DNA of 47,007 nt from Pseudomonadales bacterium (GCA_016779385.1 JADHNT010000007.1:1-47007); one strand, 5' to 3'; positions 34,132-44,089 are shown, numbered from the stretch's first letter. The notes: a model not told the origin generated them from the letters alone. Made by a program: numbers and translations.

Positions 34132-35817
34132 TCAGGGCGTTTTGGCGTACACCCGTTCCCCGGCGATCCAGGTTTCCTTCACCTGAAGCTTCCAGAGGTC
34201 CTCTGGTGCCACAGAAAAGGGGTCTTTCTCGAGGATCACGAAATCTGCCCATTTCGTGGGCTCGAGGCTGCCTAGCTGACCCTCCTGCCGCGCGGACCAA
34301 GCCGCATCCATGGTAAAGCCCCGAAGTGTTTGCGAGAGCGTGAGCTTTTCGCTCGGGCGCCAGCCTCCGGGAGGGTCGTCCTGGCGGTTTTGCCGGGTCA
34401 CCGCAGCGTGGATGCCAAAGACCGGATCCGGAGGCTCCACGGGGAAATCGCTGCCCAGGGCCAGCACGGTGCCGTTTTTGAGCAGCGTGGCCCAGGCGTA
34501 ACCGCCGGCGAGGCGCTCCGAGCCCAGGCGCTTCTCCGCCATCCACATGTCGGAGGTGGCGTGGGTAGGCTGCATGGAGGCCACTACGCCCAGGTCGATG
34601 GTGCGCTGGAGATCGCCGGGGCGCATGACCTGCGCGTGCTCGATGCGGTGCCGGAGGTCCTTGCTGCCGGGGTAGCGCTGGAAAGCCTGTTCGTAGGCGT
34701 CCAGGACCACGGCATTAGCGCGGGTCCCGATGGCGTGGATGCCTACTTGCCAGCCCCTGCCCGTGGCCTGATCGACGATCCGGGCAAGCGCCTCGGCGCT
34801 CGTGAATAGCAGTCCGCGATTGCCTTCGTCGTCGCTGTAGTCCTCGAACAGGGCGGCGCCGCGGCTCCCCAGGGCGCCATCGGAGTACAGCTTCACTGCC
34901 TGCACATCCACCCGATCCTCGGGGTCGTCCTGGGGCGTGCCCAGGGCCTCGAGCGTTTCCTCGCCGGCCACCATCACGTAGAGGCGAACCTTGAGATCGC
35001 CAGTTTTGGCTAGGCGCTGAAGGGTTTCGATGGTGCGCACCCCGGCCCCGGCGTCGTGAACCTGGGTGAGGCCCTTGCTGAGCATGATGTCCTGGGCGGC
35101 GCTGATTGCCTGTTCCAGCTGGGCCTGGCTGGGCCGGGGGACCACAGCGTCGATGAGGTCCATGGCGGCGTCCACGAAAACCCCCGTAGGGTTGCCCTGC
35201 TCGTCGCGGATGAGCTGCCCCCCGGGGGGATCGAGGGTATCGGCGTTGATGCCCGCGGCGGCCATGGCGGCCCTATTGGCCCAGGCGGCGTGGCCGTCCA
35301 CCCGACGCAGCCAAATCGGCCGATCAGTGACGCCCTCTAAATCGCTGGCTCGAGGAAAGCGCCCCTCCGGCCAGTGTTCCTGGTTCCAGCGACCCCCGGT
35401 GATCCAGCCGTCTCCCGTTTCCGCATAGCGGGCGATGGTAGCCACCGTAGCCTTTAGGCTTTGGAGCCCCGTGATGTTTAAGCGGAGCGCGTCGTAGCCT
35501 AGGCTAGTGAAGTGGCCGTGGGCGTCGATGAGCCCAGGCATGAGGAAGGCGCCTTCGCCGTCGATGCGCGTCACTGGCTCCCCGAGGCGGGCAGCCAAGG
35601 TGCGGAGATCATCGAAAGTGCCTGCAGAGACCACGCGACCTTCATGTATTAGCAGGGCCGAGAAGCGCTGCTCTTGCACCGTGGCGCCCGTATCCGCCGC
35701 GCTGGCCGTGGCGGTCCAGCCGTTCACGTTGTAAAGCAGAGTCGTATCGGCCATCGCGGCGCCCGTTAAGCTTGCGAGGCTGAGAGTGAGGGCGGCCCGG
35801 AGGGATCGAAGGGTCAT
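34132..35817 (-). CDS. exported YtcJ-like amidohydrolase
   Basis: 561 residues beginning with a signal peptide (hydrophobic LTLSLASLTGAAM, cleavage near AMA, residue 23). The amidohydrolase_3 domain shows DAHGHF near residue 98, RRVDGHAAWANRAAM, KLYSDGALGSRGA, GIHAIG, RIEHAQ and LGSDFPVE motifs in the expected order. The family deals with imides, amides and N-formyl compounds. Being exported, it presumably acts in the periplasm. It lies upstream of no other gene in an evident operon; the FAD-dependent reductase gene begins 1,228 bp away on the same strand and its stop is 11 bp before this start, so the two are likely co-transcribed. Confidence 0.9.
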   Translation of the reverse strand: MTLRSLRAALTLSLASLTGAAMADTTLLYNVNGWTATASAADTGATVQEQRFSALLIHEGRVVSAGTFDDLRTLAARLGEPVTRIDGEGAFLMPGLIDAHGHFTSLGYDALRLNITGLQSLKATVATIARYAETGDGWITGGRWNQEHWPEGRFPRASDLEGVTDRPIWLRRVDGHAAWANRAAMAAAGINADTLDPPGGQLIRDEQGNPTGVFVDAAMDLIDAVVPRPSQAQLEQAISAAQDIMLSKGLTQVHDAGAGVRTIETLQRLAKTGDLKVRLYVMVAGEETLEALGTPQDDPEDRVDVQAVKLYSDGALGSRGAALFEDYSDDEGNRGLLFTSAEALARIVDQATGRGWQVGIHAIGTRANAVVLDAYEQAFQRYPGSKDLRHRIEHAQVMRPGDLQRTIDLGVVASMQPTHATSDMWMAEKRLGSERLAGGYAWATLLKNGTVLALGSDFPVEPPDPVFGIHAAVTRQNRQDDPPGGWRPSEKLTLSQTLRGFTMDAAWSARQEGQLGSLEPTKWADFVILEKDPFSVAPEDLWKLQVKETWIAGERVYAKTP

Positions 35818-35828
35818 GGGGCGCCTCC

Positions 35829-37046
35829 CTAGCGCGACATCAGGGTTTTGAGATCCGTTTCCGGATTGGCCAGGGCTTCCGCGGTCACCGGGGCCTTCTG
35901 GGCCACTAGCTGGCGCGCCGCCATGAATTCCCGGGGGCTGTTCACCGCATCCACGGCAATGAGCTGACCGCCCTTCAGGTAGAAGCGAGCGAAGGCGCCG
36001 CTATCCGGGTCCCCACGGAGCACGTCTTCCTCCGCCTCCCCGGAAAAGCCCACCATCTGTAGCTTGAGGTCGTACTGGTCACTCCAGAACCAGGGCACGG
36101 CGTCGTAGCGGGCGTCGCCGCCGCAAATATTCTTCGCAGCCACTCGAGCCTGGTCCATGGCGTTGGGGACCGATTCCAGGCGCAGGCGCCGACCGAGCCC
36201 AGGGTTGGGATGGTTAGTGCAATCGCCAATGGCGTAGATGTGCGGGGCGCTGGTCCGCGTACCCTCATCCACCTGAATGCCGTTCTCGCAGGTGAGCCCG
36301 GCGGCTTCCGCGAGCTCCGTGCGGGGTAGGATCCCCACGCCCACAATCACCACGTCCGCAGGAATTTCCGTGCCGTCCTGGCACTGCACGCCGGTCACCC
36401 GGCCATCGCCAGAGAGGGCGGCGGCGGCGGCCACCGTTTTGATGACTACGCCGTGGTCCGTGTGGACCTTCGTGTAGAAAGCAGACATGGCCGGGGTGGT
36501 GACCCGAGCCAGGATGCGCTTTTCCATTTCCAGCACGGTGACGTCCAGCCCGAGTTTCCGAGCAACCGCAGCCACCTCAAGGCCAATGTAGCCGCCGCCA
36601 ATGATCACCAGGCGCTTGCCCGGGGTGAGGGCCGCGCGGATGCCATCGACGTCGGTCATGGTGCGGAGGTAGAACACACCGTCCTGATCGAAGCCGGGCA
36701 GGGAGAGGCGGCGCACCTGGCTGCCCGTGGCGAGCACGAGATCGCTGTAGCCAAGGGTTTCCCCGTCTTCAAGGGTGACCGTTTGGGCTGCGGCATCAAT
36801 CGCCGTAACCTTGGTCCCGAGGCGCGTTTCGATGTTCTGATCGGCGTAGAACTTCCCCGGCCGGACCAGGAGCCGCTCCACGGGCAGTTCGCCGAGCAGG
36901 TAGGCCTTGGAGAGGGGCGGGCGCTGATAGGGGAGCTGGGGCTCCTCGCCGATCATCAGGATTTCACCGTCGTATCCTTCCTGGCGCAGGCTTGCGACCA
37001 GCTGTCCGGCCCCCTGGCCACCGCCCACCACGATCGTTCTTTTCAT
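35829..37046 (-). CDS. ferredoxin/rubredoxin reductase-type FAD-dependent oxidoreductase
   Basis: 405 residues from the ATG at 37046 (AAGGGA site ahead); a 24-residue upstream extension is not supported. Two dinucleotide-binding motifs are visible: GGGQGAG (8-14) for FAD and GGGYIG (150-155) for NAD(P)H, and the YAIGDC motif near residue 290 that binds the FAD phosphate. A C-terminal reductase domain follows. Such enzymes pass electrons from NAD(P)H to a 2Fe-2S ferredoxin or rubredoxin serving a P450 or Rieske oxygenase. No ferredoxin or oxygenase gene is adjacent, so the partner is elsewhere. Confidence 0.9.
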   Translation of the reverse strand: MKRTIVVGGGQGAGQLVASLRQEGYDGEILMIGEEPQLPYQRPPLSKAYLLGELPVERLLVRPGKFYADQNIETRLGTKVTAIDAAAQTVTLEDGETLGYSDLVLATGSQVRRLSLPGFDQDGVFYLRTMTDVDGIRAALTPGKRLVIIGGGYIGLEVAAVARKLGLDVTVLEMEKRILARVTTPAMSAFYTKVHTDHGVVIKTVAAAAALSGDGRVTGVQCQDGTEIPADVVIVGVGILPRTELAEAAGLTCENGIQVDEGTRTSAPHIYAIGDCTNHPNPGLGRRLRLESVPNAMDQARVAAKNICGGDARYDAVPWFWSDQYDLKLQMVGFSGEAEEDVLRGDPDSGAFARFYLKGGQLIAVDAVNSPREFMAARQLVAQKAPVTAEALANPETDLKTLMSR

Positions 37047-37112
37047 GTGCGATCCCTTATGCTCGCCGAATGCTGGTCCCATTGTACCGACTCCCTGCGC
37101 AGGAGGCTTTTC

Positions 37113-37583
37113 ATGCATGCACCCTTAGCGTCACCCTTCGCTCTCTCCCAGGCGTCCCGAAATATGGGCGCAGTTTTAATCCTGTCCCTTCTGGGCGTGA
37201 TGTTTGGTGGCAGCGTTTTGACCTGGCGCATCGTGAATCTGCCGGGCTATCTCGGGTCACCTTTGCACCAGGATCTGTGGCGGGCGGGGCATGCTCATGC
37301 GGCGCTCTTTCTCCTGCTGACCCTGGTGCTCTTGCCCTGGATCGATGCCGCTCGCGGGAGCGAAGGGCTGCGCTGGGCCATGCGCATTCTTATCTCCTCA
37401 GCCAGCATTACCTTTCCCCTCGCTTTTTTTCTTGGTGCCCCCAGTCCGGCCACGGCGAGTCCGGAGCCTGCCCTGGGGCTACTGATTCCTGGCGCTATAC
37501 TGCTGACGACAGGTTTAACCATCTTGGTATGGGCGCTCCTTCGGGGCGCGCCTCCATCCCTGGGACAAGGAGACGCCGAATGA
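37113..37583 (+). CDS. small integral membrane protein of unknown function
   Basis: 156 residues from an ATG with a perfect AGGAGG site at 37101-37106. There are about four membrane helices: about 22-42, 62-80 (with GHAHAALFLLL), 92-107 and 120-145. No family recognised. The gene overlaps the peptidase start in an ATGA junction, so it is translationally coupled to the lipoprotein peptidase. The 66 bp to the divergent reductase start is short and shows no clear promoter. Confidence 0.8.
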   Translation: MHAPLASPFALSQASRNMGAVLILSLLGVMFGGSVLTWRIVNLPGYLGSPLHQDLWRAGHAHAALFLLLTLVLLPWIDAARGSEGLRWAMRILISSASITFPLAFFLGAPSPATASPEPALGLLIPGAILLTTGLTILVWALLRGAPPSLGQGDAE

Positions 37584-39742
37584 TGCTGCGATCCCTCATG
37601 GGAGTTCCCCTGGCCATGGGCGCGATGGTCGCCCTGCTGAACGCCTGCGGGGCCGAGGCGCCGGAATCCCCGGCGGCGTCCTCGGTCGCTGGGGACAGCG
37701 CCGCCAACCCCTTACTGGCCCCGAGCCCCTTGCCCTACGGCCTGCCACCCTTTGATCAGATCGAACATGCGCACTTTGCGCCGGCCTTTGCCGCGGGCAT
37801 GGCCGAGGAGCGGGCCCAGGTGGAAGCGATCCTGGCCAGCAGCGACGCGCCCAGCTTTGAGAACACCACCGTCGCCCTGGAGAAGACGGGGGCGATCTTG
37901 GATCGGGTATCGCGGGTGTTCTATGCGCTCTCCAGCGCCCATACCAACGACGATATTCGGGCCCTTCGCGCGGAGCTCGCCCCCCAGCTGGCGGCGCATC
38001 GGGATGCCATCATGCTGAACCCGGCCTTGTTCGAGCGGGTGGCGGCGGTGCATGGGCGGCGCGAGGCCCTAGGGCTAGAAGGGGAAGCCCTTCGCCTGGT
38101 GGAGGAAACTTACAAGGACTTTCAGCGCGCCGGCGCAGCCCTGGACGATGAGGCCCGGGCGCGGCTCAAGGAAATCAACAGCGCCTTGGCGAAGGAAAGT
38201 GCGGCCTTTTCCGATGCGGTGCTGGCGGAGGTGAATGCCAGTGCCATCGTCGTCGAAGACGAAGCGAAGCTGGCGGGCCTAAGCGAGGATCGCCGGGCTG
38301 CCCTGGCCCAGGCTGCGGAAGACGCGGGGCTGGGGCCGAACCGTTGGCTCATTTCTCTCCGCAACACCACGGGGCAGCCCGTCGTGGCCGACCTCACCCA
38401 TCGCTCGCTGCGGGAGCGGCTCCAGAAGGCCTCCGAGGCCCGGGGCCATCGCGGCGGCGAATTTGATAACCGGGCTCGGGTCCTTGCGATCTTGAAGCTC
38501 CGGGCGGAGAAGGCGGCGCTCCTCGGTTTCGAGAACTACGCAGCCTATGCGGTGGCCAATCAGACGGCGCAAACGCCGGAAGCGGTGGCGTCCATGCTAA
38601 GTACCCTGGCCCCCCGGGCCGTGGCCAATGCCCGGCGGGAAGGCGCCGCGCTCCAGGCCCTAATTGACCGTGAAGGGGGTGGGCATGCCCTGGAAGCCTG
38701 GGATTGGAGTTTCTACACGGAGAAGCTTCGGGCCGAGCGCTATGCCTTCGATGCCGAGGCCCTGAAGTCCTATTTCGAAATGAACCGCGTGCTCCGAGAG
38801 GGGGTCTTCCACTTTGCGGGGCAGCTCTATGGGCTGCGCTTCGAAGCGCGCCCTGCCCTGCCCACCTACCACCCGGACGTGCAGGTCTTTGAAGTCTTTC
38901 TGGATGAGGCGCCCCTCGGGCTCTTCCTCTTCGATCCCTACGCCCGGCCTAGCAAGCGTGGGGGTGCCTGGATGAACGCCTACGTGTCGCAGAGCCGGCT
39001 GCTCGGGACCCAGGCCGTGGTCGCGAACCATCTGAACATCGTGAAGCCGGCCCCAGGGCGGCCCACGCTGCTCACCTTCGACGAGGTGAACACCATTTTC
39101 CACGAGTTCGGCCATGCGTTGCATGGGCTCTTCTCAGACGTGACCTATCCCCGCTTCTCCGGCACCCGCGTGCCCCGGGACTTTGTGGAGTTCCCCTCCC
39201 AGGTGCACGAGATGGGGGCCACCTGGCCGAGCATTCTGAAGAACTATGCCGTGCACTATGAGACCGGTGAACCCCTTCCAGAGGCGGAGCTGGAGAAGGT
39301 GCTGGCGGCCCAGCGCTTCAACGAGGGCTTCCGCACCACCGAGTACCTCGCCGCGGCAAGCCTCGATCAAGCGCTGCATCGCCTCCCGGTGGATGCCCTG
39401 CCCGAGGCGGAGGCGCTCATGGGTCTTGAGGCCTCGCTCCTGATCGATCTTGGCTTTGACTACGCGCCGGTGCCGCCGCGCTACCGGACCCCCTACTTCT
39501 CCCACATCATAGGAGGCTATGCGGCGGGCTATTACAGCTATATCTGGAGCGAGGTGCTCGACGCGGACACGGTGGCCTGGTTCAGGGCGAACGGCGGCCT
39601 GACCCGAGAGAACGGAGACCGCTTCCGCCAGCGCCTGCTGTCCAAGGGGTCGAGCGAGCCGGCGCTTACGCTTTTTGAGGATTTCCGGGGGGCGCTGCCG
39701 AGCCTCGAGCCGCTCCTGGAGCGCCGCGGGCTGACGGACTAG
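37580..39742 (+). CDS. M3-family peptidyl-dipeptidase Dcp-like lipoprotein
   Basis: 720 residues. The N-terminus LLNAC is a lipobox (C23), so this is predicted to be membrane-anchored, while E. coli Dcp is soluble. The zinc motif H508-E-F-G-H512 lies in FDEVNTIFHEFGHALHG, with the third ligand E537 in FVEFPSQVHE. The protein releases C-terminal dipeptides or degrades oligopeptides. The ATG at 37580 has an AAGGAGA ribosome site and overlaps the preceding stop codon by 4 bp. It ends on a CTAG shared with the convergent acyl-CoA synthetase stop. Confidence 0.94.
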   Translation: MMLRSLMGVPLAMGAMVALLNACGAEAPESPAASSVAGDSAANPLLAPSPLPYGLPPFDQIEHAHFAPAFAAGMAEERAQVEAILASSDAPSFENTTVALEKTGAILDRVSRVFYALSSAHTNDDIRALRAELAPQLAAHRDAIMLNPALFERVAAVHGRREALGLEGEALRLVEETYKDFQRAGAALDDEARARLKEINSALAKESAAFSDAVLAEVNASAIVVEDEAKLAGLSEDRRAALAQAAEDAGLGPNRWLISLRNTTGQPVVADLTHRSLRERLQKASEARGHRGGEFDNRARVLAILKLRAEKAALLGFENYAAYAVANQTAQTPEAVASMLSTLAPRAVANARREGAALQALIDREGGGHALEAWDWSFYTEKLRAERYAFDAEALKSYFEMNRVLREGVFHFAGQLYGLRFEARPALPTYHPDVQVFEVFLDEAPLGLFLFDPYARPSKRGGAWMNAYVSQSRLLGTQAVVANHLNIVKPAPGRPTLLTFDEVNTIFHEFGHALHGLFSDVTYPRFSGTRVPRDFVEFPSQVHEMGATWPSILKNYAVHYETGEPLPEAELEKVLAAQRFNEGFRTTEYLAAASLDQALHRLPVDALPEAEALMGLEASLLIDLGFDYAPVPPRYRTPYFSHIIGGYAAGYYSYIWSEVLDADTVAWFRANGGLTRENGDRFRQRLLSKGSSEPALTLFEDFRGALPSLEPLLERRGLTD

Positions 39743-41286
39743 GGCGTTGCCTGGGCTTGGGTCGAGGTTTGGCCTAAGCTCGCCAGGACCTCTTCGCGTA
39801 GGCTGTGCTTGGCCAGCTTCCCCGTGGGGAGGCGAGGTAGCCGTTCGTGGAAGCGCCAGCTTTTAGGGCACTTCAGGTGGGCCAGCTGGGCCCGGCAATG
39901 TCCCCGGAGGGCCGCTTCCATGCCCGTCGGGTCGACCCCGCTTACCAGCTCCACGGAAGCGTGGAGCCGCTCGCCGAACTCCTCGTCCGGGAGGCCAAAG
40001 ACCGCCGCGTCGGCCACCCGGGGATCTGCAAGGAGCACATCCTCAATCTCCCGAGGGTAGATATTTACGCCCCCGCTAATCACCGTGAAATCGCGGCGGT
40101 CTGTCAGGTAAAGAAAGCCATCCTTATCGAGGTAGCCCAGATCTCCCACGGTGGAGAATCCGTCGTCGAGGTAGGCCCGGCGAGTTTTCTCCGGATCGCC
40201 TAGGTAGGAAAACTTCGCACCCCCGCGCAGGTAGACCGTGCCCGCAACGCCTCGCGGGCAGGGCTGGCCCTGCTCATCGCGAACGCTCACTTCCCCGATG
40301 AGGGGCCGGCCCACGCTGCCCCGATGGGCAAGCCACTCGGTACTATCGATGACGGTCTGGCCATTGGCCTCCGTGGCGCTGTAGTACTCGTAAAGAATCG
40401 GACCCCACCAGTCGATCATGGCGGCCTTTACCACCGGCGGGCAGGGCGCAGCGGCGTGGATCGCGTAGCGATGGGTCTGGGCGCGGAAGTCCTGGCGCCG
40501 AGCCTTGGGCAGGCGGAGGAGGCGCACGAACATGGTGGGCACCCACTGGCTATGGGTGATGGGCTCGGCTTCCAGAATCGCGAGCGCCGCTTCGGCGTCG
40601 AAGTGGGTCAGCACCTGCGCCGTGCCCCCGAGGCGGAGCACCATGTCGATGTAGCGCAGGGGCGCGCTGTGGTAGAGCGGCGCCGTGGAGAGATACACGG
40701 TGTTCTCGTCCAATCCGTGGGCCCGGATGCGGGCGACGGCGAGGGCGCTTTGGGTGCCCAGGGGCGCGCCCGGCTGGGTCGTGATCACGCCCTTCGGCCG
40801 CCCCGTGGTGCCGGAGGAAAAGAGCAGGGCGGCCCCTTCCTGGGCATCGTCGGGGCACCGCTTGGGTAGATCGGCACAGCGCGCCCAGAGCGTGGCTGTG
40901 TCCTCTCGGTATTCTAATCCCGGCGGGGGCAGCTGGGCGGCATGGGCGGGGCGGTAGAAAAGCGCCTTTACCCCCGCATCCTCCACGATCTGCCCGATTT
41001 CCTGCGCCTTCAGGTGCATGTTGAGCGGGGTGTACCAGAGCCCAAGGCGCATGGCGGCGAAGTAGAGAACCAGAGCCTCCCGGTGGGTGCCCGTGAGGGC
41101 CGCGATGCCCGACCCTGGGGCGAGCCCGAGGCCTCGAAGGCCTTGGGCGATCTGATTAACCTCGTCGTTTAATGCCGCGTAGGTGAGGGGGGCGCCCCGT
41201 CCCGTTTCCGGATCGTGAAACACCAGGGCGGGATGCTCGGGCCGGCGCTGAGCCTGGGCCTCAAGGTGAAAGAGGCCGGGGGCCAT
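39739..41286 (-). CDS. acyl-CoA synthetase (AMP-forming, ANL superfamily)
   Basis: 515 residues. The phosphate-binding A3 motif LLFSSGTTGRPKGV (154-167), the A5 region YYSATEANG, the VGDLGYLDKDGFLYLTDR A7 region and the C-terminal catalytic lysine K490 in PTGKLAKHSLR are all present. It activates a carboxylic acid with ATP to acyl-AMP, then makes the CoA ester. Typical of medium/long-chain or aromatic acid ligases; substrate unknown. The ATG lies directly after the stop of the DUF1820 gene, with which it forms an operon. Its stop overlaps that of the convergent peptidase by 4 bp. Confidence 0.92.
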   Translation of the reverse strand: MAPGLFHLEAQAQRRPEHPALVFHDPETGRGAPLTYAALNDEVNQIAQGLRGLGLAPGSGIAALTGTHREALVLYFAAMRLGLWYTPLNMHLKAQEIGQIVEDAGVKALFYRPAHAAQLPPPGLEYREDTATLWARCADLPKRCPDDAQEGAALLFSSGTTGRPKGVITTQPGAPLGTQSALAVARIRAHGLDENTVYLSTAPLYHSAPLRYIDMVLRLGGTAQVLTHFDAEAALAILEAEPITHSQWVPTMFVRLLRLPKARRQDFRAQTHRYAIHAAAPCPPVVKAAMIDWWGPILYEYYSATEANGQTVIDSTEWLAHRGSVGRPLIGEVSVRDEQGQPCPRGVAGTVYLRGGAKFSYLGDPEKTRRAYLDDGFSTVGDLGYLDKDGFLYLTDRRDFTVISGGVNIYPREIEDVLLADPRVADAAVFGLPDEEFGERLHASVELVSGVDPTGMEAALRGHCRAQLAHLKCPKSWRFHERLPRLPTGKLAKHSLREEVLASLGQTSTQAQATP

Positions 41287-41619
41287 TTAGCTGTCCCGCT
41301 TGGGAGGCACCGGGAGGGTCGGGAAGGGGGTGACCTTATCACCCTTGATTTCCTTGATGCGGGCCTGGCCTTCTTTCTGCACTTCGTCGATGCGAATAAT
41401 GGCGGGCATGGGAATGTAGCTGCGCTCCACCCCTTCGAATTCCGTTTGGAGCTTTTCCTCCGCGGGATCCACCACCATCTGGGTGCGCTTCCCAAAGACG
41501 TAGCCCTCCACTTCGATGAAGCCGTAGAGCTCGCTTTGGTAGATATCCCGCGCATAGAGCTCGTAAACCTGCCCCTGGCTTTGGAAGATCACGCGATAGA
41601 GGTGGGTGGGTTCGGCCAT
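41287..41619 (-). CDS. DUF1820-family protein
   Basis: 110 residues from the ATG at 41619, which has AGGAGAC seven bases ahead. The YRVIFQSQGQVYELYAR start, VVDPAEEKL, RSYIPMPAIIRIDEV and a short KR-rich tail match DUF1820, a small cytoplasmic family of unknown function that is widespread in Gammaproteobacteria. It lies divergent to miaB over 149 bp and directly before the acyl-CoA synthetase gene. Confidence 0.88.
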   Translation of the reverse strand: MAEPTHLYRVIFQSQGQVYELYARDIYQSELYGFIEVEGYVFGKRTQMVVDPAEEKLQTEFEGVERSYIPMPAIIRIDEVQKEGQARIKEIKGDKVTPFPTLPVPPKRDS

Positions 41620-41709
41620 GGCGCCGGTCTCCTGCATCCGAAGGAGCGCAGTTTGGGCATTGTGAGCCGCTTTGCAAGGGGGCGGGACGGATTTTCCCCC
41701 GTGCTGGTT

Positions 41710-41737
41710 TTTGCATCGCCCGTCGAGCCGGTATGAT
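41710..41737 (+). promoter_or_regulatory. candidate sigma-70 promoter for miaB
   Basis: TTTGCA at 41710-41715 (four of six matches to the -35 consensus) and TATGAT at 41732-41737 (five of six for the -10) are separated by 16 bp and end 31 bp before the miaB start. The -10 is convincing; the -35 is moderate. Confidence 0.5.
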
Positions 41738-41768
41738 CGCCGCCCCGGAGGGGTTTGTGAGGTGAGCC

Positions 41769-43139
41769 ATGGCAAAGAAAGTCTTTATCCGTACCTACGG
41801 CTGCCAGATGAATGAGTATGACTCGGCGCGCATGCTCGATGCGCTGCGCGAGGGGCAGGCCATGGAGCCCACGGATCGCCCCGAGGACGCCGATCTCATT
41901 CTGCTGAACACTTGCTCCATTCGGGAGAAGGCGCAGGAGAAGGTCTTTAGCGAGCTGGGGCGCTACCGCACCCTTAAGGCCGATAAGCCCGATCTCCTCA
42001 TCGGCGTTGGCGGTTGCGTGGCCAGCCAGGAAGGGCACGCCATAGCCGATCGGGCCCCCTTCGTGGATTTGGTGTTCGGCCCCCAAACCCTTCACCGACT
42101 GCCGGAGATGATCGACGAGCGCCGCGCCGGCGCGACCCCGGGGGCCAAGCGCCTGCCGCCCCTGGTGGATATCTCTTTCCCGGAAATCGAAAAGTTTGAT
42201 CGCCTCCCGGAGCCTCGGGCCGAGGGGCCCACGGCCTTCGTCTCCATCATGGAAGGGTGCTCGAAGTACTGCAGCTTCTGCGTGGTGCCCTACACCCGTG
42301 GGGAGGAGATCAGCCGTCCCCTGGAGCCGGTGCTGGCGGAGTGCGAGGCCCTCGCCCGGGGCGGGGTTCGGGAGATTAATCTTCTTGGGCAGAACGTGAA
42401 TGCCTACCGGGGTCCAGCGGCCGATGGCGCCGTGGCCGACCTTGCGGAGCTCATCACCCATGTGGCGGCCATCGATGGCATCGATCGCATTCGCTTCACC
42501 ACCAGCCACCCCGTGGAGTTCTCTGAGAGCTTAATTGAGGTGTACGGCGAGGTGCCGGAGCTGGTGAATTATCTGCACCTCCCGGTGCAGTCGGGCTCCG
42601 ATCGCATTCTGGCGCTGATGAAGCGGGGCCACACCATCCTCGAATACAAGGCGAAGGTGCGGAAGCTCCGGGCCCTGCGCCCCGATTTGGTGATGTCCAC
42701 CGATCTCATCGTGGGCTTCCCCGGGGAAACGGCCCAGGACTTTGAGGCCACCATGAATCTTGTGGCGGCGATCAACTTCGACCATTCCTTTAGCTTTATC
42801 TATAGCCGTCGCCCGGGCACGCCCGCGGCCGATCTCCAGGACCCGATTTCGGAAGAGGAGAAGAAGGCGCGCCTTTCGCTCTTGCAGGCGCGGCTTCGGC
42901 AGCAGGGGATGAACCGCAGCCAAAGCCTCATTGGGTCCCTGCAGCGCATTCTCGTGGAAGGTCCTTCGAAGAAGGATCCGGGGGAGCTGGCCGGGCGCAC
43001 GGAGTGTAATCGGGTGGTGAACTTTCGCAACGCCGATCCGGGGCTCGTCGGCACCTTCGTTGATGTGCTGATCTCCGAAGCCCTGCCCAACTCCCTGCGC
43101 GGGGAGCTGATTGCCTATGAGGATGGCACGCCGCTTTAG
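41769..43139 (+). CDS. miaB: tRNA-2-methylthio-N6-dimethylallyladenosine synthase MiaB
   Basis: 456 residues. MiaB adds a methylthio group to N6-isopentenyladenosine 37 of tRNAs that read UNN codons, using S-adenosylmethionine and two [4Fe-4S] clusters. The N-terminal methylthiotransferase cluster has C12 ([11 protein letters not shown]), C49 ([12 protein letters not shown]) and C83 (GGCVAS). The radical SAM cluster is C164-x3-C168-x2-C171 (GCSKYCSFC). The C-terminus holds the TRAM domain. The stop overlaps that of the convergent epimerase gene by 4 bp. Confidence 0.97.
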   Translation: MAKKVFIRTYGCQMNEYDSARMLDALREGQAMEPTDRPEDADLILLNTCSIREKAQEKVFSELGRYRTLKADKPDLLIGVGGCVASQEGHAIADRAPFVDLVFGPQTLHRLPEMIDERRAGATPGAKRLPPLVDISFPEIEKFDRLPEPRAEGPTAFVSIMEGCSKYCSFCVVPYTRGEEISRPLEPVLAECEALARGGVREINLLGQNVNAYRGPAADGAVADLAELITHVAAIDGIDRIRFTTSHPVEFSESLIEVYGEVPELVNYLHLPVQSGSDRILALMKRGHTILEYKAKVRKLRALRPDLVMSTDLIVGFPGETAQDFEATMNLVAAINFDHSFSFIYSRRPGTPAADLQDPISEEEKKARLSLLQARLRQQGMNRSQSLIGSLQRILVEGPSKKDPGELAGRTECNRVVNFRNADPGLVGTFVDVLISEALPNSLRGELIAYEDGTPL

Positions 43140-44017
43140 GAGCCGAACCCCTCTTCTCTCAGGGCAATAGAGAGCTGAAGGCTTTCCCCGGGGGCGAGGG
43201 TAACCACACCGCGGGCCTGAGGGTCCGCTGCGGTCAGGGCGTTTGGACATGCCGTGACGGGCTCGCAGCAGAAGAAATCGGCCGCTTCCGGTAGGTACAG
43301 CACGGCCCCCCGGAAGGGCGAGCGCGGCGTGCTGCTCCAGGCCATGCGAAGGGCGTGGCCGGGCCAGGCCAACGCGGCCTGGGCTGGGCCTTCAAAACAG
43401 TGATCCCACACCGTTTCCTCCACGGCCCAGCGCCCGTTGGGCAGGGGCACGGGCTGGCTTGGAAGGTCCCGGTCATCGCTCTCCCAGCGCTGCGTGAAAG
43501 CCGTACCGAGCCTCGCGCCGGCGCTCGGGAAATAGGGGTGCCATCCAAGCTGGGCCGGCGCGGGCGCGCCATGCTGATTGGTGAGCCTCATGGTGAGCGC
43601 AAGGCCCCAGGCGTGGAGCGCGAAGTGCTGCTCCGCTCGAAAGGCAAAGGGCCAACTATCGTCCCCGGGATGGTCCAGGAACACGGTGAGGGCGCTGGCG
43701 GCGTGGGCAGCAAGGGCCCAGCGCCGTTCCCAGCCCACGCCATGGAGCGCATGGGGCGCCGCCAGGGGGTGGGAGGGCAGGGCGTGGTCCACCCCGGCCC
43801 AGGCCAGGCGCCCGTCGGCTAGGCGGCCGATAAAGGGCAAGAGCGGATAGGCCCCGTGATAGCGCGCTGAGGTCGCCGAGGCTGCTGCCCCATCTCGCGC
43901 CGCTTCGCCCCCGGCCTTGAGCCAGGGCTGCTCGCCCTTTCGCAGGTCCGCCACCACCCCGCCCTCGAGGCCAAGGGTGAGCGAGAGGGGGCCGGCGGTG
44001 CAGGAAACGAAATCCAT
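43136..44017 (-). CDS. aldose 1-epimerase / hexose mutarotase family protein
   Basis: Up to 293 residues from the ATG at 44017; a GTG at 44029 is in frame but the AGGAG site (44031-44035) sits almost on top of it, so I favour the ATG despite its 13-base spacer. The galactose mutarotase-like beta-sandwich is shown by [15 protein letters not shown] (with the HGxGW motif), [11 protein letters not shown] and late ECxxPxxxxPxxFR-like elements. These enzymes interconvert alpha and beta anomers of hexoses. No sugar genes are nearby, so the substrate is unknown. Confidence 0.85.
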   Translation of the reverse strand: MDFVSCTAGPLSLTLGLEGGVVADLRKGEQPWLKAGGEAARDGAAASATSARYHGAYPLLPFIGRLADGRLAWAGVDHALPSHPLAAPHALHGVGWERRWALAAHAASALTVFLDHPGDDSWPFAFRAEQHFALHAWGLALTMRLTNQHGAPAPAQLGWHPYFPSAGARLGTAFTQRWESDDRDLPSQPVPLPNGRWAVEETVWDHCFEGPAQAALAWPGHALRMAWSSTPRSPFRGAVLYLPEAADFFCCEPVTACPNALTAADPQARGVVTLAPGESLQLSIALREEGFGS

Positions 44018-44089
44018 GGCGGGCGTCACTCTCCTGTCATCCCGGGCCTGCAGCCTACGAGGTCTAGGGTGGGCGCGCGAGACCCTGCG

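Noticed and set aside
36992-37579. Upstream extension of the M3 peptidase reading frame
   Set aside because: It covers another coding gene in a different frame; the lipobox and ribosome site place the start at 37580.
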